This document shows, one piece after another, positions 1-6,731 of a stretch of 10,822 nt of DNA; position 1 is the stretch's first letter; the number at the start of each line of letters is the position of its first letter. Source of the stretch: an uncultured Spirochaetales bacterium. Lineage in GTDB: Bacteria; Spirochaetota; Spirochaetia; Sphaerochaetales; Sphaerochaetaceae. A program made the position numbers and the translations under genes. The notes beneath the pieces are model-generated. The model was not told the DNA's origin. It was given only the letters and a program-made list of their open reading frames with translations, and did not search any database. The stretch is from NCBI GenBank assembly GCA_937902565.1, contig CALFMX010000307.1, positions 1 through 10,822 on the forward strand, written 5' to 3'.

Positions 1-1080
1 GGTGGTGCCGAAGCTTTGGTCATGAACTATTATCGCCACATTGATACTTCTTCCATGCAGTTCGACTTCATTGTCCATACGCCTGTGGTCGGTGTATATG
101 AAGCTGAGATATTGAGCAGAGGTGGAAGGATCTTTAGAGCGCCCGCATATACCGGTCGCAACCATTTCCAATACCGTGCGTGGTGGAAGAGCTTTCTGGA
201 TGAACATCCAGAACACCATATTGTTCACTTCCATATCCGGGGATCCTCAGCCATTGCCATTCCATTGGCAAAGAGGGCGGGGAGGGTGACCATCATCCAC
301 TCGCACAGCATCTCCAATGGAAAGTCTTTGACTGCAGCGATAAAGAATATCTTTCAGCTATCGCTTCGAAGGGATGCAGACTATCTATTTGCCTGCTCCG
401 AGGCTGCAGGCAGATGGCTGTTTGGAAGAAAGGCGATGGAATCCGGTCATGTCCAGGTCTGGAAGAACGCCATCGACCTCTCTGCGTATGAGTTCTCTCC
501 TAGAGTGCGAGAAGAGTATCGCAAAGAGTACGGTGAGGATGCGTTCATCGTCGGTCATGTGGGAAGGTTCGTAGAAGCCAAGAACCACCGGTTCTTGCTA
601 GAGATCTTCAAAGAGATTGTAGAACGTAAACCCAACGCCCTGCTCCTGCTTGTCGGCGACGGCCCTCTTTTTGAACAGATACAAGAGCGAGCCCTGGCGC
701 TTGGAATCGAACAATCTGTTCGATTCCTTGGTGCCCGAAGTGATGTACCCCAGCTTCTACAAGCAATGGATATCTTCCTCTTCCCCTCCAAGTTTGAGGG
801 GCTCGGGATTGTGGCAATCGAAGCACAAGCGGCAGGGCTGGCATGTTTTGCCTCGACCTCAGTGCCCCAGGATATTGGTATTACCGATTTGGTGCAGTTC
901 ATTGGATTGGATGCGGAACCGAAGAGTTGGGCAACGAGTGTATTGGAATCTGATTTGAGAAGAAGGGAAGAGGACACACGTGAAGCGTTGCAGAAAGCCG
1001 GCTATGATATCACCCAGTCAACTGAGCAATTATATGAATTTTACTCTCAGTTGGATGCTGATCACCATACATTGAGGTAA
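1..1080 (+). CDS. Glycosyltransferase family 4 (GT-B fold), 5'-truncated by the window edge
   Basis: This cytoplasmic enzyme transfers a sugar from a nucleotide donor to the lipid-linked repeat unit. The frame is open from base 1 and the first codons read GGAEALVMNYY, the GGxE acceptor-side loop that normally lies about 10-20 residues into such proteins, so the true start is upstream of the window; the TTG at 16 and ATG at 22 are internal. There are 359 visible residues, close to full family length. Counting from the first visible codon, HSHS is at about 100-103, the donor domain opens with GRFVEAKNH at 188-196 (R189 and K194 are the usual phosphate-binding residues), and the EX7E motif is E266/E274 in FEGLGIVAIEAQ. 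The protein resembles EpsF-type exopolysaccharide glycosyltransferases. The donor and acceptor sugars cannot be read from sequence. The next gene starts 24 bases downstream, consistent with one operon. Confidence 0.9.
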   Translation, partial: GGAEALVMNYYRHIDTSSMQFDFIVHTPVVGVYEAEILSRGGRIFRAPAYTGRNHFQYRAWWKSFLDEHPEHHIVHFHIRGSSAIAIPLAKRAGRVTIIHSHSISNGKSLTAAIKNIFQLSLRRDADYLFACSEAAGRWLFGRKAMESGHVQVWKNAIDLSAYEFSPRVREEYRKEYGEDAFIVGHVGRFVEAKNHRFLLEIFKEIVERKPNALLLLVGDGPLFEQIQERALALGIEQSVRFLGARSDVPQLLQAMDIFLFPSKFEGLGIVAIEAQAAGLACFASTSVPQDIGITDLVQFIGLDAEPKSWATSVLESDLRRREEDTREALQKAGYDITQSTEQLYEFYSQLDADHHTLR

Positions 1081-1104
1081 TCGACAGATGAGGATGTTTC
1101 TGTG

Positions 1105-2247
1105 ATGAATATTGTAGCCATCTATCCTGTAGGCTCAGCGGATACTACAGATGGTATTTCCACAAAGCCCGTAGTTGATTTTATTGTGGAATCCTTGACG
1201 GCAAACAGTATTGAGCCACACATAATTTCTCCACGTTTGGTCAGTGGTGATGAGCCTTCTCTTCAAGAAGGCCGGATCACCATTGAAAATGGTGGGGCAG
1301 TAACATTCCCCTTTTCTCTAAAGAGTGGGGGAACAAGACCACGAGGGCTTGGCTTGATACGTCTTTGGTGGTGGTTGATAAAGACCATTCTCGCAAATAC
1401 CAAACCTGGTGAACGAGTTATTGTGTACCATTCAATGCGGTATATCGTACCAGTCTACCTACTGCAGCTCTTTGGCCGTATTCGTGTGGTCCTGTATGTT
1501 GGGGAATTCTTCCAGACGCTCTATCCAATGAGGCGTTGGAAGAGGCGCCTGGAGAAAAACTATATCAAGGGGGCGGACGCCTACATCCTTGTTACACAAC
1601 TGCTCGTTGATCAAGTGGAGCAATTGAGAACAAAACCCTTTGACTATGCTGTGCTCTATGGGCCCTATGTGCGAGAACAAAGCCTTGTTCAAGAGAAGGA
1701 GTATGTAGAGATAATTCGACTCTTGTACGTAGGCAAGATCAGCAAAGACAAAGGGATCGAACGGACGCTGCAGCTTGCACAATATCTTGATGACAGATTT
1801 GAGATCAGAATTCTTGGCTACTGTGAATCCTATGATGAAGAGTTCTTGCGAACCACCATAGCCGAGTCCAACGCCACACATCGTTGCAAGATTACCTTTG
1901 ATGGCCTGAAACATGGAATTGAGTACAAGATGTATGTCCAATCATGTAATCTAGGCTTGGTGTTGCAAGACATGGATGCCTCCTATAATGCAAACTCCTT
2001 TCCATCAAAGATTCTCTCCTTCATATCCAACGGCCTTGAAGTACTAGCCCCAGCAATCCCAACCATTGCAACATCCCCTCTAGCGCACTCCTTGTATCTC
2101 TATGAGGATGAGGCGCCCGAGGCGATTGCCCAAACAATACGTGATATTGATTTTACTCAAAAACGGAGCAATCCCGTGGTTCTGGATAATCTTAAAAACA
2201 CGTTCATTGAAGAGCTGAGATCATTGATCAAATCACAGCAAACATGA
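1105..2247 (+). CDS. Divergent GT-B glycosyltransferase (family 4-like) lacking a clear EX7E pair
   Basis: Probable sugar transferase for the same repeat unit, 380 residues. GTG at 1102 and ATG at 1105 are adjacent in-frame starts; GAGGA at 1090-1094 lies 7 or 10 bases upstream. I chose ATG because the rarer GTG adds only one residue. The N-terminal half has hydrophobic strands but no GG loop (MNIVAIYPVG at 1-10). The donor domain begins at about 207 with LLYVGKISKDKGI, the normal GxxxxxKG signature. The C-terminal motif is SFPSKILSFISNG at about 298-310, which aligns with the FPSK(L/I)xEY(M/I)xxG motif of family 4, but the usual glutamate is S305 and the position eight earlier is N297. Either this is a divergent subfamily that does not need those acids, or catalysis is altered. 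G+C is lower than in the downstream cap genes. A 107-base gap with its own promoter candidate follows. Confidence 0.8.
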   Translation: MNIVAIYPVGSADTTDGISTKPVVDFIVESLTANSIEPHIISPRLVSGDEPSLQEGRITIENGGAVTFPFSLKSGGTRPRGLGLIRLWWWLIKTILANTKPGERVIVYHSMRYIVPVYLLQLFGRIRVVLYVGEFFQTLYPMRRWKRRLEKNYIKGADAYILVTQLLVDQVEQLRTKPFDYAVLYGPYVREQSLVQEKEYVEIIRLLYVGKISKDKGIERTLQLAQYLDDRFEIRILGYCESYDEEFLRTTIAESNATHRCKITFDGLKHGIEYKMYVQSCNLGLVLQDMDASYNANSFPSKILSFISNGLEVLAPAIPTIATSPLAHSLYLYEDEAPEAIAQTIRDIDFTQKRSNPVVLDNLKNTFIEELRSLIKSQQT

Positions 2248-2264
2248 AAGAAGAATATCAACTG

Positions 2265-2280
2265 AACGTGATGCCACGTT
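2265..2280. repeat. Perfect 6-bp palindrome with 4-base spacer upstream of capE
   Basis: AACGTG (2265-2270), spacer ATGC, then CACGTT (2275-2280). Skipping G2281 adds two more pairs. It starts 17 bases after the stop codon of the preceding glycosyltransferase and ends 10 bases before the extended -10 element, so it covers the position of a -35 box. No T-run follows, so it does not look like an intrinsic terminator. An operator for a dimeric regulator is a reasonable reading; a small hairpin in readthrough RNA is the alternative. Confidence 0.4.
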
Positions 2281-2290
2281 GCATGGGATA

Positions 2291-2299
2291 TGGTATAAT
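2291..2299 (+). promoter_or_regulatory. Candidate extended -10 promoter for capEFG
   Basis: The sequence TGGTATAAT is an exact match to the extended -10 consensus TGnTATAAT. There is no good TTGACA-like box 16-18 bases upstream, which fits an extended -10 promoter that tolerates a weak -35. Transcription would start near 2305-2307, giving a leader of roughly 50 bases before the capE start. Within that leader GTAAA (2308-2312) and TTTAC (2325-2329) could form a weak 5-bp hairpin. The gap is the only one in the window large enough for a conventional promoter. Confidence 0.55.
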
Positions 2300-2354
2300 C
2301 TGAAAAAGTAAATTTCCGACGACGTTTACCCAATCCCGTCCAATAGGATGTTCA

Positions 2355-3398
2355 ATGGTACAATCTTTATTCGCTGACAAAACCATCCTTATCACCGGTG
2401 GCACCGGCTCCTTCGGCAATGCAGTATTGGAGAGATTTCTAAATACAAGCATTGCCGAGATCAGGATTTTCAGTCGTGATGAGAAGAAACAGGATGACAT
2501 GCGCCATCACTACCATGATGACAAGATCAAGTACTACATCGGCGATGTCAGGGATTACCGCAGCATACGAGACGCCCTCAACGGCGTCGACTACGTCTTC
2601 AGCGCAGCTGCGCTGAAGCAGGTCCCCTCCTGTGAGTTCTTCCCCATGGAGGCGGTGAAGACCAACGTTGTCGGTACCGACAACGTGCTCACCGCCTGCA
2701 TCAATGCAGGGGTGAAGAAGGTCATCTGCCTCTCCACCGACAAGGCAGCATACCCCATCAACGCCATGGGGGTGAGCAAGGCGATGATGGAGAAGGTCTT
2801 TGTGGCCAAGTCCCGTACGGTGGCAGAGGACAAGACCCTCATCTGTGGTACACGGTATGGCAACGTGCTCGCATCCCGCGGTTCTGTAGTCCCCCTCTTT
2901 GTGGAGCAGATCAAGGCGGGCAAGCCCCTTACCGTCACCGACCCCACCATGACCCGCTTCATCATGACCCTCTCCGAAGCGGTGGATCTGGTGCTCTACG
3001 CCTACGAGCATGCCCATACCGGTGACATCCTGGTACAGAAGGCACCGGCCTCCACCATCGGCGACCTTGCCCTGGCGGTCAGGGAGCTCTTCGGGGCCGA
3101 CAACGAGATCAGGAGCATCGGCATCAGGCACGGTGAGAAGATGTACGAGACCCTCCTCACCGATGAGGAGTGTGCCCATGCCATCGACCTGGGCAACTTC
3201 TACCGGGTTCCCGCCGACAACCGTGACCTCAACTACGACAAGTACTTCACCGATGGCAATGGCACCCGTACCACCCTCACCCAGTTCAACTCCTCCAATA
3301 CAACCCTTCTCACCGTGGAAGAGATCAAGGAGAAGCTCCTCACGCTTGCCTACATCCAGGAAGAGCTCAAGCAATACAAAGAGAGCAAAGCCCGATGA
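2355..3398 (+). CDS. capE: CapE/FnlA/WbjB: UDP-GlcNAc 4,6-dehydratase / 5-epimerase
   Basis: First enzyme of UDP-N-acetyl-L-fucosamine synthesis. It is a cytoplasmic NADP-dependent extended short-chain dehydrogenase (SDR) that dehydrates UDP-GlcNAc at C4/C6 with C5 inversion to a 4-keto-6-deoxy-L-arabino sugar. Its 347 residues are usual for the family. Visible motifs are the Rossmann loop TGGTGSFG (G15, G18, G21), SRDEKKQDDMR after the second strand (40-50), AAALKQVPSCE (84-94), and the catalytic stretch LSTDKAAYPINAMGVSK (126-142). In that stretch T128-D129-K130 and M138-x3-K142 replace the usual SDR YxxxK with MxxxK, the hallmark of inverting dehydratases of the CapE/FlaA1 group. GTRYGNV follows at about 166-172. 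ATG 2355 has AGGA at 2345-2348 with a 6-base spacer; ATG 2348 is out of frame. The stop overlaps the capF start by 4 bases (ATGA), implying translational coupling. Codon composition changes from about 45-48% to above 60% G+C within the first 230 bases. Confidence 0.95.
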   Translation: MVQSLFADKTILITGGTGSFGNAVLERFLNTSIAEIRIFSRDEKKQDDMRHHYHDDKIKYYIGDVRDYRSIRDALNGVDYVFSAAALKQVPSCEFFPMEAVKTNVVGTDNVLTACINAGVKKVICLSTDKAAYPINAMGVSKAMMEKVFVAKSRTVAEDKTLICGTRYGNVLASRGSVVPLFVEQIKAGKPLTVTDPTMTRFIMTLSEAVDLVLYAYEHAHTGDILVQKAPASTIGDLALAVRELFGADNEIRSIGIRHGEKMYETLLTDEECAHAIDLGNFYRVPADNRDLNYDKYFTDGNGTRTTLTQFNSSNTTLLTVEEIKEKLLTLAYIQEELKQYKESKAR

Positions 3399-4504
3399 AG
3401 ATCCTCATCACCGGCTCAAGCGGCTTCATCGGACGGAACCTCACGGCAGAACTGAAGAGTCGGAATGAACACGAGCTCTTCCTTTACGATGTGGATACCA
3501 ACGAAGAGCTCCTTGACCGCTATGCCAAGGAGTGTGACTTCGTCTTCCACCTGGCCGGTATCAACCGGCCCAAGGACGAGGCTGAGTTCCTTGAGGGCAA
3601 CCGGGACTTCACTGCTTTGCTCCTTAGTAAGCTCAAGGAACATGACAACAAGGCCCCCATCCTCGTCTCCTCCTCGGTCCAGGCAGAATTGGATAATCCC
3701 TATGGCCGGAGCAAGAAGGCGGGGGAGGATCTGCTCATCAAGTATGCAGAAGAGAATGGTATCAATCTCTTCCTCTACCGCCTTCCCAATGTCTTTGGCA
3801 AGTGGTCACGGCCCAACTACAACAGTGCGGTGGCAACCTTCTGCCACAATATAGCCCGGGGCCTTCCCATCCAGGTCAATGACCCCAATACAGTTTTGAG
3901 ACTTGTCTATATCGATGATGTGCTCTGTGAATTCACCAACGCCCTGGAGGGGAGGGTCATTAAGGAAGATGGCTTCTGCATCATCCCCACCGTCCACACG
4001 GTGACACTGCAGACCATCGTGGACCTCCTGCACTCCTTCAAGGAGAGCAGGAAAACCCTCTCGGTTCCCAATATGAGGAACGCCTTCGAGAAGGCGCTCT
4101 ACTCGACCTACCTCTCATTCCTGCCCGAGGATGGCTTCAGCTACACGCTGAAGATGAACTCGGACCAACGTGGCTCGTTCACCGAGATCATACGCACTGC
4201 AGAGCGTGGCCAGTTCTCGGTGAACATCTCGAACCCCACCATCACCAAGGGCAACCACTGGCACCACACGAAGAACGAGAAGTTCGTTGTGGTGCAGGGG
4301 GAGGGTGTCATACGGTTCAGGAAGATAAATACAGAAGAGATCATCGAGTACAAGGTATCGGGGTCCTCGATAGAGGTGGTGGACATCCCCCCGGGGTACA
4401 CCCACACCATCACCAATGTTGGTGAGGGGGAGCTGGTCACCTTCATGTGGGCCAATGAACCCTTTGATCCCAACAACCCCGATACCATCTACGAGGAGGT
4501 GTGA
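3395..4504 (+). CDS. capF: CapF/FnlB/WbjC: bifunctional C3-epimerase (cupin) and C4-reductase (SDR)
   Basis: Second enzyme of the pathway. The C-terminal cupin domain epimerises the CapE product at C3 and the N-terminal SDR domain then reduces the C4 ketone with NADPH, giving UDP-L-6-deoxytalosamine (UDP-L-PneNAc). Length is 369 residues, the normal two-domain size. The SDR half, about 1-245, has TGSSGFIG (G7, G10, G13), SSS at 92-94 and the catalytic Y103-GRS-K107. The cupin half, about 250-369, contains GNHWHHTKNEKF at 286-297 and GYTHTIT at 334-340; H288, H290, E295 and H337 match the metal ligand set of the family (zinc in characterised CapF). Both active sites look intact. The start ATG lies inside the capE stop region (ATGA overlap), and the last codons GAGGAGGTG double as the ribosome site of capG. 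G+C is about 57-60%, with strong third-position G/C preference. Confidence 0.95.
   Translation: MKILITGSSGFIGRNLTAELKSRNEHELFLYDVDTNEELLDRYAKECDFVFHLAGINRPKDEAEFLEGNRDFTALLLSKLKEHDNKAPILVSSSVQAELDNPYGRSKKAGEDLLIKYAEENGINLFLYRLPNVFGKWSRPNYNSAVATFCHNIARGLPIQVNDPNTVLRLVYIDDVLCEFTNALEGRVIKEDGFCIIPTVHTVTLQTIVDLLHSFKESRKTLSVPNMRNAFEKALYSTYLSFLPEDGFSYTLKMNSDQRGSFTEIIRTAERGQFSVNISNPTITKGNHWHHTKNEKFVVVQGEGVIRFRKINTEEIIEYKVSGSSIEVVDIPPGYTHTITNVGEGELVTFMWANEPFDPNNPDTIYEEV
4495..4500 (+). promoter_or_regulatory. Ribosome binding site that fixes the capG start
   Basis: GGAGGT lies inside the final codons of capF. The in-frame GTG at 4501 is directly adjacent and cannot be used by a ribosome bound here, while ATG 4510 lies 9-10 bases downstream. 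This favours ATG 4510 and places capG initiation 6 bases after the capF stop, so the two genes are probably translationally coupled. Confidence 0.65.
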
Positions 4505-4509
4505 GCGAT

Positions 4510-5637
4510 ATGAGCGACAAGATGAAGGTCATGACCATCCTCGGCACGAGGCCGGAGATCATCCGCCTCAGTGCCACCATAAAGAAGTGCGACCGGTACT
4601 TCGACCATATCCTGGTCCATACCGGACAGAACTGGGACTATACGCTCAACCAGGTCTTCTTCGAGGACCTCGGGCTCAAGGAGCCCGACTACTACCTGGA
4701 CAGTGTGGGCAAGGACCTGGGCGAGACGATGGGCAACATCATAGCCAAGAGCTATGAGGTCATACAGAAGGAGAAGCCCGATGCCGTTCTCATCTTGGGG
4801 GACACCAACAGCGCCTTGGCCGCCATCAGCGCAAAGCGGCTGAAGGTTCCCATCTTCCACATGGAGGCGGGCAACCGCTGTTGGGACTGGAACGTCAGCG
4901 AGATGATCAACCGGAAGATCGTCGACCACATCAGTGACATCAATCTGCCCTATACCGAGCATGCGAGACGATACCTTCTATCAGAAGGCTTGGACGGCAA
5001 GACAATCTTCGTCACCGGCTCCCCCATGCGGGAGGTGCTCTGCGACCACATGGATAAGATCGACAGCAGTGATATCCTCGATAAACTCAATCTAAAGAAG
5101 AACAACTACATCCTCGTCTCCGCCCACAGGGAGGAGAACATAGACAACGAGGAGCACTTCCTCTCCTTGATGACCTCGCTCAATGACATTGCAGAACAAT
5201 ACAAGATGCCGGTCATCTACAGCACCCACCCGAGGAGCCGGAAGTTCATCGAGCAGCGGAACTTCAAGTTTCACCCAAGCGTACAGAGCCTGAAGCCTTT
5301 CGGCTTCCTCGACTACAACAAGCTGCAGAAGGAGAGCTACTGTGTGCTCTCCGACAGTGGCACACTGAGTGAAGAGTCCGCCATGCTTGGCTTTGCAGGG
5401 GTTCTTATAAGGACAAGCACCGAACGGCCGGAGGTCCTGGACAAGGGGACCATTGTCATTGGTGGTATAACGACAAAGGATATTACCCAAGCCCTGGATA
5501 TGGCAGTCTCAATGAGGGACAACCAGGAGCGAACAGCAATGCCCCAGGACTATTTGGACACCAATGTCTCCACCAAGGTGGTGAGGATCATCCAGAGCTA
5601 TGCGAAGATTGTGGATATGACGGTATGGGGGAAATAA
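4510..5637 (+). CDS. capG: CapG/FnlC/WbjD: UDP-L-PneNAc 2-epimerase producing UDP-L-FucNAc
   Basis: Third enzyme of the pathway: C2 epimerisation of UDP-L-PneNAc to UDP-N-acetyl-L-fucosamine. It has the GT-B-like fold of non-hydrolysing UDP-GlcNAc 2-epimerases (WecB family). Its 375 residues match the family length when started at ATG 4510; the upstream GTG at 4501 would add three residues but sits against the ribosome site. Visible motifs are GTRPEIIRLS (12-21), HTGQNWD (37-43), ILGDTNS (95-101, D98), HMEAGNRCWDWN (117-128, E119), SEMINRKIVDH (130-140, E131), SAHREEN (204-210, H206), STHPRS (238-243), SDSGTLSEE (281-289) and TERPE (304-308). The acids and histidine at D98, E119, E131 and H206 correspond to the catalytic set known in WecB. 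HMEAGNRCWD, in place of the HVEAGLRT of WecB, together with the capE-capF context, argues for the CapG subgroup over a housekeeping WecB. Confidence 0.93.
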   Translation: MSDKMKVMTILGTRPEIIRLSATIKKCDRYFDHILVHTGQNWDYTLNQVFFEDLGLKEPDYYLDSVGKDLGETMGNIIAKSYEVIQKEKPDAVLILGDTNSALAAISAKRLKVPIFHMEAGNRCWDWNVSEMINRKIVDHISDINLPYTEHARRYLLSEGLDGKTIFVTGSPMREVLCDHMDKIDSSDILDKLNLKKNNYILVSAHREENIDNEEHFLSLMTSLNDIAEQYKMPVIYSTHPRSRKFIEQRNFKFHPSVQSLKPFGFLDYNKLQKESYCVLSDSGTLSEESAMLGFAGVLIRTSTERPEVLDKGTIVIGGITTKDITQALDMAVSMRDNQERTAMPQDYLDTNVSTKVVRIIQSYAKIVDMTVWGK

Positions 5638-5644
5638 ATCTGAT

Positions 5645-6712
5645 ATGATGTATGCCTTGGTTGGTGTTGTTCTTGCCTTTGGATGGGTAGGGATTTCGTA
5701 TAAGACAAAAGACCAAAACAGTGATTACTATCTTGTATTTGCAGGGTTGGTGCTTCTGCTGTTTATGGGGCTACGGGGTGATTTCACAACCGATTATGGC
5801 AACTATGCAAACTCGTTCTCTAGCTATAGCACTCTAAGTTTTGGTGATATTGCACGAATAAAGAGAGAACCCCTCTTTGCGCTTCTGATTAAGTTTATAA
5901 GTCTGTTTTCTCAACACTTCCAAGTATACCATTTTCTTATGTCTGCCTTGGTGTGTATTCCTGCTATCCTTGCAATAAGGAAAAGCTCCAAGAATTATGT
6001 GCTCAGTGTATTCTTTTTGTTTGCTCTGACGTATTATGGTGAATCCTTCAATATCACTCGGAATTGTATCGCAATGTCTTTATTGTTATTTGGTTTGCAT
6101 TATATTGAAGAGAGGAAGCCCGTTCCTTGGATTTTCTGTGTTGCATTGGCTACAGGATTTCATACATCTGCTATTGTTCTCCTTCCCTTGTATCTACTCA
6201 ATTATCTTCCCGTTAATCGAAAATCACTATTGCTGTACACTATCTTCGTTCTTTGTGTTGTGCTTGGATATGAATACGTCCTTCGTTTTGCTCAACAAAG
6301 ATTAGGTCTATATGGGAATTACACTGGAAACAGCTATGGTATGTGGGCACAAGAATGGGTATCAATAAGTAAAAAGAGATTGTTGGTCAGAACAAGTATA
6401 TATATTGCATATTTCAGTCTTTTGTTGAGGAAGAGAAACCTTGTTGATTCGGGTATATATATTGCGATTGTATCTTTAGCTGTATATATGGTTCAGTTTC
6501 GTTTGTTCATGGTGTACCGGTTTGATCTATATCTTTTTGGATTTTTTATCACATTGTTTCCTAATAAGTTCGAACAGTCTGAGTTCCCACCGAAAGTGAG
6601 GCGTATTCTGATAATTGCAATTATTGGTTTGTCAATCATTTGGGTGTCATCCGCCTATGGCGGTGAGTATTATCCATTCTGGCAAAACACGGTGGTTAAG
6701 CAACCCCTATGA
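5645..6712 (+). CDS. wzy: EpsG-family O-antigen/exopolysaccharide polymerase (Wzy-like)
   Basis: Polytopic inner-membrane protein, 355 residues, with about ten hydrophobic segments spread over residues 2-18, 28-43, 80-110, 118-155, 160-187, 195-212, 248-261, 268-286, 290-304 and 320-336. It is predicted to polymerise flipped repeat units in the Wzy-dependent pathway. Family-type signatures are GLRGDFTTDYGNY at 42-54, the N136-x2-R139 motif followed by a hydrophobic helix, and GFHTSA at 171-176. The loop at about 213-247, between hydrophobic segments, is the likely extracytoplasmic substrate loop. It starts 7 bases after capG; ATG 5645 and ATG 5648 are both possible, and only a weak purine run (GGGGGA, 5627-5632) lies upstream, so translation may depend on coupling to capG. 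G+C falls to 35-43%, typical of the most variable gene in such loci. The sugar linkage formed cannot be predicted. Confidence 0.85.
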   Translation: MMYALVGVVLAFGWVGISYKTKDQNSDYYLVFAGLVLLLFMGLRGDFTTDYGNYANSFSSYSTLSFGDIARIKREPLFALLIKFISLFSQHFQVYHFLMSALVCIPAILAIRKSSKNYVLSVFFLFALTYYGESFNITRNCIAMSLLLFGLHYIEERKPVPWIFCVALATGFHTSAIVLLPLYLLNYLPVNRKSLLLYTIFVLCVVLGYEYVLRFAQQRLGLYGNYTGNSYGMWAQEWVSISKKRLLVRTSIYIAYFSLLLRKRNLVDSGIYIAIVSLAVYMVQFRLFMVYRFDLYLFGFFITLFPNKFEQSEFPPKVRRILIIAIIGLSIIWVSSAYGGEYYPFWQNTVVKQPL

Positions 6713-6722
6713 AGGTTATCGT

Positions 6723-6727
6723 GGAGA
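6723..6727 (+). promoter_or_regulatory. Ribosome binding site setting the start at 6732
   Basis: GGAGA lies 4 bases before ATG 6732. The frame is open further upstream to a TTG at 6615, but that would overlap the polymerase gene by about 100 bases and add 39 residues without family resemblance. The start at 6732 gives a normal N-terminal strand (KTKILWLSN) and a 19-base gap. Confidence 0.6.
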
Positions 6728-6731
6728 TCAG

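Noticed and set aside
2439..3374. A 311-codon open frame on the - strand across capE, with other long - strand frames over capF and capG
   Set aside because: They lie opposite well-supported conserved enzymes and arise from the high third-position G+C of those genes. Their translations are rich in G, V, H and L, without recognisable motifs.
3010..3468. A 152-codon + strand frame spanning the capE-capF junction
   Set aside because: Its product is dominated by S, P, T and R, typical of an out-of-frame reading of G+C-rich coding DNA, and it overlaps two certain genes.
6396..6465. GTATATATATTGC repeated at 6396-6408 and 6453-6465
   Set aside because: Both copies encode IYIA within membrane helices of wzy. 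They are A+T-rich codon coincidences and not a tandem-repeat array.
6615..6731. N-terminal extension of the third glycosyltransferase from a TTG start inside wzy
   Set aside because: The 39 extra residues do not look like a GT-B N-terminus and would overlap wzy. ATG 6732 has a ribosome site and a proper first beta strand.
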